A stretch of DNA of 64,000 nucleotides from Microscilla marina ATCC 23134 (GTDB lineage: Bacteria; Bacteroidota; Bacteroidia; Cytophagales; Microscillaceae): NCBI RefSeq assembly GCF_000169175.1, contig NZ_AAWS01000013.1:167254-231253 (forward strand). The letters run 5' to 3'. Numbering within the stretch: the first letter of the stretch is position 1; every line of letters starts with the position of its first letter. Made by a program: the position numbers and the translations under genes. Positions 16,933 to 26,980 of this stretch are shown here, in pieces. A model generated the notes under the pieces. That model searched no databases, was not told where the DNA came from, and saw nothing but the letters and a program-made list of their open reading frames with translations.

Positions 16933-17646
16933 TTATGCCAACCGCCAACCTTGTTTTAATAACTCCTGAACAGGGACATTGACTATGTTTGCTTGAGTTG
17001 AATCGTTAAAATCATAAATGCTCCAGTAAAATGATATGTCCAACTCGATTTCACTATACTGTTTAGATACCATCACTTCTACGGGAGCATACAACGAAAA
17101 AGGGGAAATGGCACCTGTAACCCATACTTGGTCATTCTTATGCTCTATTGGGCACTGGTAAATGTGTGCACGTTCTTTTACTGATATAGTCTCGTTTTTT
17201 GACTGATGCTGAGCAGGCAAAATGCAACGATTGGTTCTAAAGATCATTTGACTTACTCCCACAGATGACCCGTTTTGGGGTAGGTTGGCGTTACAGGCAT
17301 TGGTTACCCAATCAATAGCCTTGGGGTAAGTAATGGTGGCTGTTTTTGTGATTGTTTCATTGATCCAATAGGCCTCTGCTTTTACATTTTCTGCCAAGTG
17401 GGTTTGTTTAAACATCCAAAAAGGCGCCTGAGGTGCATCTTCTGTTACTTCTGAATCAAACTCAGGATCAAAGTAAGCCAACCGTAAGTCGATTTTGAGT
17501 GGTTCAAAAAAAGTCAGCTTAAACACCGCTTCCAACATTTTTTTGGCAAAATCTATTTGTTTTACTTGGTCAGCATCTTCAGGAAACTGATACTTCAAAC
17601 GAATAGATTGGTAAGGGTTTTCATAGATATGAATCATCTGTTGCAC
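16933..17646 (-). CDS. Unknown protein, paralogue of the next upstream gene
   Basis: 237 residues with no signal peptide or membrane segment. I do not recognise the family. It is laid out like the 248-residue protein upstream: an aromatic N-terminal strand (IRLKYQFPE against ISMEYVLPT), a central APFWMFKQTH against FATWMLKTSH, and a C-terminal helix ending LLKQGWRL against LKNNGWQL. It starts 15 bp after its neighbour ends, as the third gene of an operon with the DUF4157 protein. Candidate roles are immunity protein or loading adaptor; neither is shown. Confidence 0.8.
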   Translation of the reverse strand: MQQMIHIYENPYQSIRLKYQFPEDADQVKQIDFAKKMLEAVFKLTFFEPLKIDLRLAYFDPEFDSEVTEDAPQAPFWMFKQTHLAENVKAEAYWINETITKTATITYPKAIDWVTNACNANLPQNGSSVGVSQMIFRTNRCILPAQHQSKNETISVKERAHIYQCPIEHKNDQVWVTGAISPFSLYAPVEVMVSKQYSEIELDISFYWSIYDFNDSTQANIVNVPVQELLKQGWRLA

Positions 17647-17661
17647 AAATTAAAGCTACTT

Positions 17662-18408
17662 TTATGTTGATGAGCCAATAAAAGGTACCGTAGATAATTT
17701 TAACTGCCAACCATTATTCTTAAGTTGATTTACCCTCTCTTCAATTAACTTTGCCCCAGGCATCTGCTTTTCTGTCCAGCATGACCACAATAAATAAATG
17801 GTTAAAGTTAAGCTATTGCCTCCATCATTTTCAAGCACCAGACTTGCAGGTGATTGTAAAATGTAGGAATCCATCGGAGCATTTACAAAAGTACCTTTAT
17901 TAGTTGTTTTAGTAGGGTATTCAAACACCTTATTACCTGTTTGAAGCATCAGTGGCAGGTTCGGGTTCCAATCAGGAAGTAAGGTACGCAAAGACCGGAA
18001 AGAAATGTCTTGCCAGAAAACCTGGGCATGTTCAGAAGATGCATTGGGTGTTTTTTGAGTAATATAGTGTATAGCATCGAATACTTCAGCAGTGCTCAAG
18101 CAATCGACCTCTTTCAATTGTTGCTTGGTATAAAATGGCTTACAAACTACTTGCTCAGGAGTATGGCTGGTTTTAAGCATCCAAGTGGCAAATTCTTCGG
18201 GCAAATCTTCTACGGGATACCACAACTCGTGATCAAATAAACCGAGTGTGATATCTGCACAGAAAAACTCAAAATTATTCTTTGTAACCGTCTCAATAGC
18301 GTCTAAACCTATGTTGGTTACCTCTTCAAGAGATTGCATAGTGGTGGGCAAAACATATTCCATAGAAATCTGTTTACCCGGAAAATCATACGTTTGAATG
18401 GTGTTCAT
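17662..18408 (-). CDS. Unknown protein coupled to the DUF4157 gene
   Basis: 248 residues, soluble, acidic in the N-terminal half, family unrecognised. It begins 3 bp after the stop codon of the 1469-residue protein, so translation is probably coupled. It shares layout and short motifs with the 237-residue protein downstream, indicating an old duplication. In polymorphic-toxin operons the gene placed here is usually the immunity gene, and tandem diverged copies are common; this is an analogy, not evidence of function. Confidence 0.82.
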   Translation of the reverse strand: MNTIQTYDFPGKQISMEYVLPTTMQSLEEVTNIGLDAIETVTKNNFEFFCADITLGLFDHELWYPVEDLPEEFATWMLKTSHTPEQVVCKPFYTKQQLKEVDCLSTAEVFDAIHYITQKTPNASSEHAQVFWQDISFRSLRTLLPDWNPNLPLMLQTGNKVFEYPTKTTNKGTFVNAPMDSYILQSPASLVLENDGGNSLTLTIYLLWSCWTEKQMPGAKLIEERVNQLKNNGWQLKLSTVPFIGSST

Positions 18409-18411
18409 TTT

Positions 18412-21400
18412 TTATCTAATTCTAACCCAGTTAGCGCCTGTTTTTTCGTAAATAGCCAGTACATTGTTGGCTCGGTCTAAAAAGTTTATTTTATCTAGGT
18501 GTTGAATATTCAATATACCAGAGATTTGGTTTGTGAAATCATCAAAGATGTTGGTAGTTCTAAGTATATCACCTGTGTCAGGCCTTACAATTTGTACTGT
18601 ACCATCTGCTAACCTAGTTACATTGGTTCTTCCATTAGTCGTCCCTATCTCTAGTGCCATCTGAATTGTTACTTCACGAGTTCCAGCGATTGGAATTCCT
18701 ATTGATTGTCGTGTAGCTGCTTTATCAGCACCATGGCGAACTGCTACTTTTAGTTCTTTATCCTTGGCACTTTTTATTAATTTAGTAATTTTTGTAATCT
18801 CTGTACCCCTTACCATTGTGCCTGCTGCATTAGATGATGCTAAGTCAAATTGTGGTGCAGGGTTAGTTGTTCCTGGGTAAGTAGGGGCGTGTTGTTCCAT
18901 ACCTAGGTGAACTGTCTCACCAGCGTATTCGCCTGACATTCGTCTTGCTTCTTTTAATTCTATCAAAGCATCTTCAAGAGCAACTAAGTCTTTGTTGGCG
19001 TTAAAAGTTATCCAATCATCTAAACCGCTTACTTTTCCTGAGTTTTGTAATGATATTGCATTTTCTAACTCTGGCAGAATATTAAACTGGGCTAAATTAG
19101 CCAATGTGGAGTTACTCAACCCTCCCGTTAGGGCATTAGCTGGTCCTGAAGCTCGTAAAACTGTTGCCAACCTGTCCAAACGATGAGCATCTGCCCCCAG
19201 TGCAATCAAAGCTTCTACACGAGCGCCACTTCCGTAGCTGGTTAATAAACGCTCTACCTTAGCCGTATCTCTGCCTGCTGCGGCAAGCACTCTTTCCAGT
19301 TGAGCCGCATCTACTACCTTGTCCAAACACCTGAGCAAGCGGTCTGCATTGGTAAACTCCCTCAACAAGCTGGTCAAGTGTTTGGTATCTTTCACCTTGT
19401 TGAGCAACAACGAAAGCTTTTGCGCATCGCTTATTTCATAGAGTAGCTTAAACAATGCTTCAGGGTCACTGGCTTTGTTGAGCAAGGTAACCAATTGGTT
19501 AAGGTCTGTTGTTCTGTCCAGCATCTGCAACAGCTTTTCGCTGTCTGCCACCTTGTCAAACAATGCCAGCAAAGCCTCTGTATCTTGTACCTTGTTGAGC
19601 AAATAAGGAAGTTTTTCGGCGTTACTTACTTTATCCAATAAGGCAGTGAGTGTTTTCACATTGTCTACTTTGCCCAGTAAATACGACAATCTTTGAGCAT
19701 TACCGGCTTTTTCCAAAAGTTCAAGAAGTACTGCGGTGTTTTTTGTTTTTGATAGTAATGACAGCGCCTGTTGCCCGTCATTGACCCGGTCTAACACCAC
19801 CAAAAGATTTTCAATGCTGTCTGCCTTTCTTATCAGGCGCAAAGCAGTGTTTACATCGCCTACCCTGTCGGTTACTTGTCCAAACTTACCCAGCCATTGA
19901 AACCATTTGGCTGCCTTCACTGCTGGGGCAAAGTCTATAGCGATCAGTACTATGTCAAACAAAGCCTTGCCAAACAACTTACCTCTTTCATAAGCTGATA
20001 GTCCCTCGGTAGTAAATGCCAAATATAAAGAGTAAACAGCACTGGCTCCACCAAATATTAACCCTATTACCAACAACGCCTTGCCTACCACTACTAAAAC
20101 CGTAACCAATGCGACTAAAAACGCTCCTCCAGTTACAATAGTAAGCACCACCGCAGCAATAATAATAAGCACCACTGCCACCGCCACGATGATCCAAAAC
20201 AAGGCAGTTTGCATAAACGCCCAAATTGCTTTCAAAGCATCCCAGGCAGCTTCAAAAAAGCCCACAATCATTCCCCAAACGCCCTCAAAAAACGAGAGTA
20301 CCGCATCGGCAAGCCAAGAGAAGAACCCCTGAAGCAATTCACCATCATTGCGTTGTTGTCCTTTGCCTACCTCACTTTCCAAATCCCTGATAAACTCTCG
20401 TATGGCATCGTCTTGTTTGTCCAATGCCTTGGTCACTTTGGTAGCTATTTGCTGGGCATAATCGTTCACTTCGGCAGACCATTTGGTTTCGGCTTCTTTG
20501 ATTGATTGCTGATGCTCGCTGGTAAGTGCAATTACAATCTCGTTTAATCTTGTGTCATGTTTTTTGGTCAGTTCGGTGCTTTGGGTTTGCACCTCCTGGG
20601 TTATTTTGTTGGTTTCTTGGGTATATTTTGTGGTCAAATCCAGGAGCTTTGCCTCCTGAGCTGTTACCTGAGTCGTGGCCTCTTTTTGCGTTTGTGTAGC
20701 AGCTTCGCCTATGCCTGTGGTTACACCGCCCGAATAATCGTCCATTTTTTGGGCAAACTGCTGTACTTTGTTGTTTACCTCAGTTTCTAGCTCACCAAAG
20801 ATAGGACTGTACCCACTGGCAATATCAAATTTTGCAACAAATGTATCTATTTCTGCTATTTGTTGTCTGGTTTGTTCATCCAACGTTTGCAGCGCAATAC
20901 CAATGGCCTCATCTATTTGAGCAATGGCCCCTTGGGCTACCTGGTGTAACAAAGGTACTTGTTCAGCCTCACTGCTCTTTAGTTGAGCCAACATTCCCTC
21001 AGCTATTTCATCTAGCCGCGCAAAAGCTTTGTTTGCCATGTCCTGCAAGTTTTGCTTGGCGCCTGTATCTTCTTTAGTGATCTGGGCAATGGTTTCTTGA
21101 TGAGATTTGTCAAATTCAGGCAACATCTCCATGGCTTCATTCCTGAATTTATCAGCTGCTTCTTTTGCATCCCTGCGAGCAATAGAGGTTATTTCACTGC
21201 CAGAGGTTTGTAACTCTTGCTGTAGCTTACTTATGTTTTCCAGAAAACCCGCAATCTCATCTTGGCTACCACCTTCTTTTTGAATGATTTTAACTTTGAG
21301 TCTTGCCAAACTACTTAAGCGGTTTTTATTTTTCTGGGTAATGTTCAAGGCTCTTTGCGCCTCTTTTTCTCCTATAGCCAACACCTCTTGTGCTTTATTT

Positions 21401-22821
21401 TCGGCAGTTTGGGTAAGCTTATTTTTATTTTCAGTTGTTTTGGTTGCCAACTCCTCCAGTCGGACAGAGGTTTGACTGGTGATTAAAGCAATTTTTTCGT
21501 CCCGGTCTTTAGTTATTTCAGCCTTACGTATTTGAGTATCTTCTTGTACTTGTTGGGTTGCTTTGGCATAGTTGGCACTCATCCTTTGAGTTTGCCCATC
21601 AACACCAGCTTGAATAGCTTGTCTGGCTGCAGCGCCCTTGTTTAGCAGGTCTTGCTTACGTTTTTCTTGCGATGTTTGAATGTGTGTTTTTTGCTGACTT
21701 ACAACTGCCTTAAATTTAATATAGGCTTCTGAGGCTACTACTGGTTCGCTTTTATTTTGGTTGTCAGGTTTCTCTCCTTGCCCCCCATTGTTTGTCTGCA
21801 CAACACCAGTGCCTTGTTTAGTATCTTTTGAAGGCTTTTGGGTCTTCTTTTTCTTGGTCTTCTTTTTTTGTCCGGTGGTTTCTTTAGAGGTCTTTTCTGA
21901 AGAAGGTGTGGTTGGTGTGTTTTCCTGAGTAGTATCGCCTGATACAGTAGAAGGGTCAGTAGTTAAAGGAGGGGAATCGTTGGGGCTTTTTTCTCCATTG
22001 GGTGCCTCTTTCAATGAAGGAACAGAAGTTTTTGTTTCCTTGTTGGACGTTTTACCCATCTTTTTCCCTTCACCACTTTTGGGTTGTTCTTTTTCTTTAG
22101 ACTTGCTTTTTTCTAAGGTAGGCGATTTCGTTTTAGAAGAGGCACCAGAAGATAAAGGGTTGCTTACAGGAGTAACCTCTCCTACTTCTTTTTGAATCTC
22201 AGTTCCTTTGTCATCTGCCTCTTTTTCCAGCGATGGGTCATCATTGATGTTTACTGTCTTGACACCATCTACAGGGTTTTTAGTTGTCTTGGTAGTTTTT
22301 ACCCTATGTTGTTTTTTCTGAACCTCATGCCATACTTCATGGGCAAGGTGGTGTTTTTTGCCGGGGGCGGTATGTACTTCTCCTCCGGTAGAAATGGCTT
22401 CTGCATTGTATTCCTCAGGTTTGGGCGAATTTTCAAAATATTTGACATCATCCAGTTTTACGCCCCCTTTCTTTTCAGCAGAGCTTTTGATAGGTTCAGG
22501 TAGACTTTGATTACTTGTTTTTTGTGAGCCTTTGGAGGCTCTTTGTATGGGGCGGTGCTTTGCCCGAATGGGTGGCTTTTTGCCTTGTGGCGATTGATAG
22601 CTAGATTGTTGACTTTGTTTGGTTGGAATAGGACCTTTCTCTCCATGGGTTGCCGGAGGAGGAGGCTTTAATCCTTCTTTACTTTGATAAGCCTGAGGAT
22701 TTTTAAGCTGTGTTGGCTGCTTTTTGTCAACCTGAGCTTTCTGTTGAACTGTATTTTCCTGTTGATTAGTTGGGTCGTTGTGGTCTTGTTTGTGCATAGG
22801 TTTTGCAAGTTTTCTGATCAC
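18412..22821 (-). CDS. DUF4157 domain giant protein, possible eCIS-type effector
   Basis: 1469 residues. In order: disordered Lys/Gln/Pro-rich region (1-125); DUF4157 domain (about 128-210) with GEVHTAPGKKHHLAHEVWH, the zinc-type HEVWH at 161-165, and the family's NDDPSLEKEAD; disordered Ser/Thr/Lys-rich region (215-365) with a polylysine patch; long coiled coil (365-830); hydrophobic helices (about 831-970), including one membrane-like stretch at 873-925; fourteen 13-residue repeats (1001-1182); and a C-terminal domain (about 1295-1469) that I do not recognise. DUF4157 is known from extracellular contractile injection system loci and their toxins. No eCIS structural gene is in this window. 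A toxin role for the C terminus is inference. Confidence 0.85.
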   Translation of the reverse strand: MIRKLAKPMHKQDHNDPTNQQENTVQQKAQVDKKQPTQLKNPQAYQSKEGLKPPPPATHGEKGPIPTKQSQQSSYQSPQGKKPPIRAKHRPIQRASKGSQKTSNQSLPEPIKSSAEKKGGVKLDDVKYFENSPKPEEYNAEAISTGGEVHTAPGKKHHLAHEVWHEVQKKQHRVKTTKTTKNPVDGVKTVNINDDPSLEKEADDKGTEIQKEVGEVTPVSNPLSSGASSKTKSPTLEKSKSKEKEQPKSGEGKKMGKTSNKETKTSVPSLKEAPNGEKSPNDSPPLTTDPSTVSGDTTQENTPTTPSSEKTSKETTGQKKKTKKKKTQKPSKDTKQGTGVVQTNNGGQGEKPDNQNKSEPVVASEAYIKFKAVVSQQKTHIQTSQEKRKQDLLNKGAAARQAIQAGVDGQTQRMSANYAKATQQVQEDTQIRKAEITKDRDEKIALITSQTSVRLEELATKTTENKNKLTQTAENKAQEVLAIGEKEAQRALNITQKNKNRLSSLARLKVKIIQKEGGSQDEIAGFLENISKLQQELQTSGSEITSIARRDAKEAADKFRNEAMEMLPEFDKSHQETIAQITKEDTGAKQNLQDMANKAFARLDEIAEGMLAQLKSSEAEQVPLLHQVAQGAIAQIDEAIGIALQTLDEQTRQQIAEIDTFVAKFDIASGYSPIFGELETEVNNKVQQFAQKMDDYSGGVTTGIGEAATQTQKEATTQVTAQEAKLLDLTTKYTQETNKITQEVQTQSTELTKKHDTRLNEIVIALTSEHQQSIKEAETKWSAEVNDYAQQIATKVTKALDKQDDAIREFIRDLESEVGKGQQRNDGELLQGFFSWLADAVLSFFEGVWGMIVGFFEAAWDALKAIWAFMQTALFWIIVAVAVVLIIIAAVVLTIVTGGAFLVALVTVLVVVGKALLVIGLIFGGASAVYSLYLAFTTEGLSAYERGKLFGKALFDIVLIAIDFAPAVKAAKWFQWLGKFGQVTDRVGDVNTALRLIRKADSIENLLVVLDRVNDGQQALSLLSKTKNTAVLLELLEKAGNAQRLSYLLGKVDNVKTLTALLDKVSNAEKLPYLLNKVQDTEALLALFDKVADSEKLLQMLDRTTDLNQLVTLLNKASDPEALFKLLYEISDAQKLSLLLNKVKDTKHLTSLLREFTNADRLLRCLDKVVDAAQLERVLAAAGRDTAKVERLLTSYGSGARVEALIALGADAHRLDRLATVLRASGPANALTGGLSNSTLANLAQFNILPELENAISLQNSGKVSGLDDWITFNANKDLVALEDALIELKEARRMSGEYAGETVHLGMEQHAPTYPGTTNPAPQFDLASSNAAGTMVRGTEITKITKLIKSAKDKELKVAVRHGADKAATRQSIGIPIAGTREVTIQMALEIGTTNGRTNVTRLADGTVQIVRPDTGDILRTTNIFDDFTNQISGILNIQHLDKINFLDRANNVLAIYEKTGANWVRIR
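19276..19821 (-). repeat. Fourteen 39-bp (13-residue) coding repeats
   Basis: Residues 1001-1182 of the DUF4157 protein are fourteen consecutive units of exactly 13 residues with no gaps. The consensus is [DN]xxxLxxLLxKV; examples are SNAEKLPYLLNKV, QDTEALLALFDKV and SDAQKLSLLLNKV. Leucine placement suggests short helices stacked as a solenoid. Confidence 0.85.
22194..22440 (-). other. DUF4157 domain coding segment
   Basis: Covers residues 128-210 of the giant protein; HEVWH is encoded at 22327-22341. In this family the HExxH motif suggests a zinc metalloprotease that may cut the protein itself, but activity of this copy is unknown. Confidence 0.7.
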
Positions 22822-22906
22822 CTGTTTAAGCAGTCAAGTTAGATAAAATAAATCTTCATTAAAAAGAAAAACCACCTGTTTTTCAACTGCTTTTTTTAGT
22901 GACCTG

Positions 22907-22933
22907 CAAAAGTACCTAAAGATAACCTACAAA
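22907..22933 (-). promoter_or_regulatory. Candidate promoter of the DUF4157 operon
   Basis: On the minus strand: TTTG (22930-22933), 15-bp spacer, TACTTTTG (22907-22914). The -7 box is perfect; the spacer is short. The leader would be about 80 bases. Confidence 0.35.
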
Positions 22934-23062
22934 AGTGGTTTGGTTTCACGAAAGGTAAGTTTGAGTTTATGAATGGTAAAATTATGCTTGGGTTATGCAA
23001 CTTTTCGGCAGAAATGCCTACTTTTCAGAGAATAATGGGGTCTTAATCGAACTATCTTACTT

Positions 23063-25097
23063 ATGAATAAATCCTTACTCTTACTCATTTTGTCGGTGAG
23101 TTTGCTGGCAAGCAAGGCTTTTGCCCAAAATGCTTTTTATGATGCTTTGTATCTTGCCCAAAACGAAAAAAACATTGCTTTACTCAATCAGTATAAAAAC
23201 GTGGTATACTTTACGCCACAAGAGCTACAGCAGGTCAATTTAGTCACTAACTTTATTAAAAAACCCTTTAGTCTTTATCAGCACAAACTCAACGTTGCTG
23301 TGCTAAAGGTGGTCATGAAAAAACTGGCTACTTCGTCTAAGGCTGAGCGCCCCCAAACAGTAGATGGGTCATTGCCTGTAATAGGTTCACTCATTCCTTC
23401 ATCGTTCAAAAAGTTTAGTAACTTTTCCGGAACCAAAAACGCTGACTTTTATCAAGGCATTAGCAAATACATTGCAGCTGAATTTAAAAAAGGTGTCACC
23501 TTGTCGTTTTTTAATGCTTTCGAAAAAAGCTTAAGCAAAATAGGTGAGTTACAGATTTTGTTTCCTACTACCTATCAAGCACTCAAAAACCGCGATCCGT
23601 TTCGTTTTCCGGCGTTGGGTACCCAATGGAAAGAAGTCTTTCACCAAGATTTGCAAAACATTGTCAAAAACTTTGTGCAATATGTAGAAACTCCTCATAG
23701 TGAGGCAGCTTCTAAAGCCTTGTTTTTGACCAGTGACTTTGCCTTTAAACTCCAGAAAAACCCCCAATACCAACACCTTAAATTGGGCGATGACATTGCC
23801 TCTAAACTTATCAATAAGTTTCATCCGGTAGACTTGATGAACTACCTGGACATGAAGTATTTTCAGAACCCTGATGGCAACCACCAAAAAGTAGGCACCT
23901 TGTTGCACAAACTCAACGTATTGCAAACCAATCTACGCGATACCACAGGCAATACCTGGATCAATTTTGAGCAGTTTAATCGACTTGGTGCAGCACAAAT
24001 GGGTATTTTTGTAGGCTTATTATATCAAACTTCACCCCAGGTTTTTGCCGATATGAAAGCCAAAGTTTCAGTAAATAATGAGGCACACCCTACCAAATGC
24101 AAGCGGTACTTGCTCAATAACATTTTACCAGTATACGAAGAGCTGATTCAAATACAAGAGTTTGAAAAAAGCAAAGGCAAAAGTTTGTACGACCAGGAGT
24201 ATGGCAACTATATGCAACACTTTGCCAACTTGTTGCAAACCGCTGACCGTAAGTTAATGACACATTCGGTGCTTAACCCTGCGGCTCCTGATGGTAAGGG
24301 ACTAACGGCAAATGGGGTGGCAGGCAGCGAAAGTATTTTGCAAAAAACTTTGGATGTATACAAGTCTATCCACCAGAAAGAGTACAACAACCTTATTCCT
24401 AATTTGAGCAAAATTTTGTTACAAATGCTCAACCAATCTGAGCAAAATACCTCTTATGCAAAAATGCTTTCCAAGCTTGATCGGTATGGCAGCTTTATGA
24501 TTGGGGTAGTCAACGCCAAAGATGTAAACCAAATGCGTGACCTGATCGGGCGAGTCATTGCTACCTCTAGTAGTTACCTTAAAAAACGTACTGCTTTGCG
24601 CACGATGTCAGTTACTTGCCCATGCGGGTTATTATGCCAGTGGCGAATTGTTAGAAAAAACCGATACCTGGGGACTCAATACCGGGCTTACCATCCCATT
24701 AGGGTTAGAGTACACCATTGGGTTTACCTCAAGCCGTAAACCAAGACAAGCAAGCAAAGATTATTTTACCAAAAACAATCGCCAACGGTTTTATCGTGGT
24801 AGCTCGTTGGGAGTATTTCTGCAAATCATAGACTTAGGAGCAATGATGAACTACCGTTTGTTTGATGACCAAACCCAAACCTTACCCGATGACCTGACCT
24901 TTAAACAATTGCTGGCGCCAGGGGCTTCTATCAATTATGGACTCAAAAATACCCCACTTACTATAGGAGCAGGTTACCAATATATGCCACAAATAAGAAG
25001 AGTTAAAAAAAACGCAGAATTGAGCAATGCACATAGGATATTTTTGCGTGTGTCATGGGACTTGCCACTCCTACATATTTGGGCTAAACGCCCTTGA
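23063..25097 (+). pseudogene. Exported envelope protein, frameshifted
   Basis: The first frame (23063-24739) has a signal peptide (MNKSLLLLILSVSLLASKAFAQ) and about 515 sensible residues, mostly helical, without a family I recognise. The last 40 codons before its stop are compositionally odd. A second frame ending at 25097 carries AHAGYYASGELLEK and a C-terminal run of alternating beta strands (GLTIPLGLEYTIGF, SINYGLKNTPLTIGAGYQY) ending in RIFLRVSWDL, like an outer-membrane barrel. Dropping one T at 24616-24617 (ACTTGCC) joins them into a protein of about 677 residues. Either a recent frameshift or a base-calling error. Confidence 0.75.
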
Positions 25098-25326
25098 TAT
25101 GTTAGGGTTATTGGAATGTTATCAAAATATTGTTTTAAAAAAACGTGAATTAAGGCTTAAAACTTTCACGGTAGCATTTCTTTGTAAAGAAAAATAGTAG
25201 GCTTAAAAAAGTGCGAAAGGCCATCATTTATGACTGCTCAAGAGCAACGCCAAAGCGAGTGTTTTTTGATAAGTGCATCAATAGGTGTAACTTTGTTTTA
25301 AAGTTAAAGCTAATTGCCAAAGTCTT

Positions 25327-25362
25327 AAGACCTAATAATTCTATAATTGTTAGGTCTTTCCT
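25327..25362 (+). terminator. Terminator after the frameshifted envelope gene
   Basis: AAGACCTAA (25327-25335) pairs with TTAGGTCTT (25350-25358), followed by TTTCCTCTT. Confidence 0.65.
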
Positions 25363-25638
25363 CTTAATAGTATTGTATTTTTAATCAAAATCATACTATA
25401 CCAATCGTTATTACCAGATTAACTTTAACCCTGATGAGGCTCTACTTATATTCTAATACAGCTGCTAATAAGCTGACAAAGAACAGATAGCATATATTAA
25501 AATATCATACAGGGCTTTCTGCCACCTTTAACGGCATTGTTGCGATAACAGTGCTTATTAAAACTAATAGAGTTCTATTAAACAGGTGTACTTCTATTAT
25601 ATTACTCACAGTGGCAAGAAATGTCTTCCCTTTCTAAA

Positions 25639-25675
25639 AACCTCTTAGGCTCTTAAGCCAGGGAGGTTTTTTTTA
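25639..25675 (+). terminator. Second terminator before the DinB gene
   Basis: AACCTC (25639-25644) pairs with GAGGTT (25663-25668) with inner GGC/GCC pairs, then eight T. No gene sits directly upstream. Confidence 0.75.
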
Positions 25676-25836
25676 TTGGCTAAAAATTAGCTTATTGATG
25701 TTTAAAACGATCTTTCTTGAAAAATTATTCACACTTTTTTGGGTAGAAAATGCCACAAGTAAGATTATATGAAAAAGTGGATAATTTTTTCATAAAAGCA
25801 TTAAAAAACACTTCATAATTTTTAATCTGATACCCC

Positions 25837-26349
25837 ATGATACAAAAACCATTGCCTCAGGAATACAGTGCTTATTATCAACCTTTTATAGATTTGATAG
25901 AAGGCGATGACTTGACTCAAATATTAGAAAACACCCACTCTGCTACCCATAAATTGATAAGAAACCTACCTGCCGAAAAACAAAATCATCGTTATGCCGA
26001 AGATAAATGGACAATCAAAGAAGTATTGTTACACTTGCTCGATACCGAACGAGTATTTGCCTATCGTGCGTTACGCTTTGCTCGCCAAGATAAAACAGAT
26101 TTGCCAGGTTTTGAGCAAAATGGCTATGTGTTTGCTGTCAATGCCAGCGAACGCTCTATGGAGAGTATTGCGCAGGAACTTGCGGCAGTGCGTCGCTCTA
26201 CTATTTTACTTTTTCAAAATTTCAACGAGCAAATGTTGAACAGTAAAGGGACTGCCAATGGTTTTACCATGTCGGTGAGGGCAATTAGTTTGATTATACC
26301 AGGGCATGAACTACACCATTGCAATATTATCCGGGAGCGTTATCTCTAA
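25837..26349 (+). CDS. DinB-family protein
   Basis: 170 residues, a four-helix-bundle DinB-like protein. The three metal-ligand histidines of the family are in place: one in LLHLLDTERVF (near residue 68) and the pair in GHELHHCNIIRERY near the C terminus. Such proteins are often small-thiol-dependent S-transferases or hydrolases, but the substrate is unknown. Length is typical. Soluble. Confidence 0.9.
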   Translation: MIQKPLPQEYSAYYQPFIDLIEGDDLTQILENTHSATHKLIRNLPAEKQNHRYAEDKWTIKEVLLHLLDTERVFAYRALRFARQDKTDLPGFEQNGYVFAVNASERSMESIAQELAAVRRSTILLFQNFNEQMLNSKGTANGFTMSVRAISLIIPGHELHHCNIIRERYL

Positions 26350-26380
26350 AAAAGTGGGGCAGGTGTTGAAACCTGCCTGT

Positions 26381-26866
26381 TTACAAATCTATGACTTCTG
26401 TTTTCACTGTAGGGTGTATGTTCGATTTAGGAATGAGCAGGTGGTATACCACAATAGGTGCTATGGTCAGTCTGCCTTTTTTAAGGGTAATAGTGAGCAG
26501 GTTAGATTCACAACTTTGAGCAAGCTCATAACCCAAGTCAGACAGGTTGCTACTGAGTTGTTTTTTACCAATGACCAATTCATATTTTGAAAAATCTATA
26601 GGAGTAAAACACTGCGATGGAGTGACTAGTTGGTTGAACCTTTCTTGAGTTTGTATAACAGTATACTCACCTTCTGGCAAGTTTACATCAATGGTAATTG
26701 GTGTTTTGCAGGTATTCAGTGAATCTAAACTAAGTGGGCGTAAATCAGGCATGACACAGCCTGTTTCTTTGTCCGATTTATTAGTACAGCTACTCAGACA
26801 AGCGACACATAAAAATATGCCCAGACATAAAAGTATAAACAGCCTTATTTTATAAATATTTTTCAT
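26381..26866 (-). CDS. Putative lipoprotein of unknown function
   Basis: 161 residues from the ATG at 26866. That start gives a lipoprotein signal (MKNIYKIRLFILLCLGIF) with lipobox ending LSSC, Cys27. An upstream start in the same frame would add 46 residues with no signal character and would run into the 5' end of the divergent gene, so I reject it. The mature part is unrecognised, beta-rich by pattern, with four further cysteines that could form disulphides. It converges tail to tail with DinB (31 bp). Confidence 0.75.
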   Translation of the reverse strand: MKNIYKIRLFILLCLGIFLCVACLSSCTNKSDKETGCVMPDLRPLSLDSLNTCKTPITIDVNLPEGEYTVIQTQERFNQLVTPSQCFTPIDFSKYELVIGKKQLSSNLSDLGYELAQSCESNLLTITLKKGRLTIAPIVVYHLLIPKSNIHPTVKTEVIDL

Positions 26867-26980
26867 GACAATTGTAGACAGGTATAGCATATAATCAGTT
26901 CTTAGCAAGGCCTTGTGAGCTTTACCAACCTTGCAGTTGTCTATTCGTTGAACAATACAAAAACGTTTCAATTCTAACAC

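Larger units (their letters stand above)
25098..25836. other. Intergenic with two terminators
   Basis: No coding region seen in 740 bp. The first hairpin (25327-25362) fits the end of the upstream gene. A second, stronger terminator (25639-25675) 280 bp later implies either readthrough protection or an unrecognised short transcript between the two. Confidence 0.55.
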
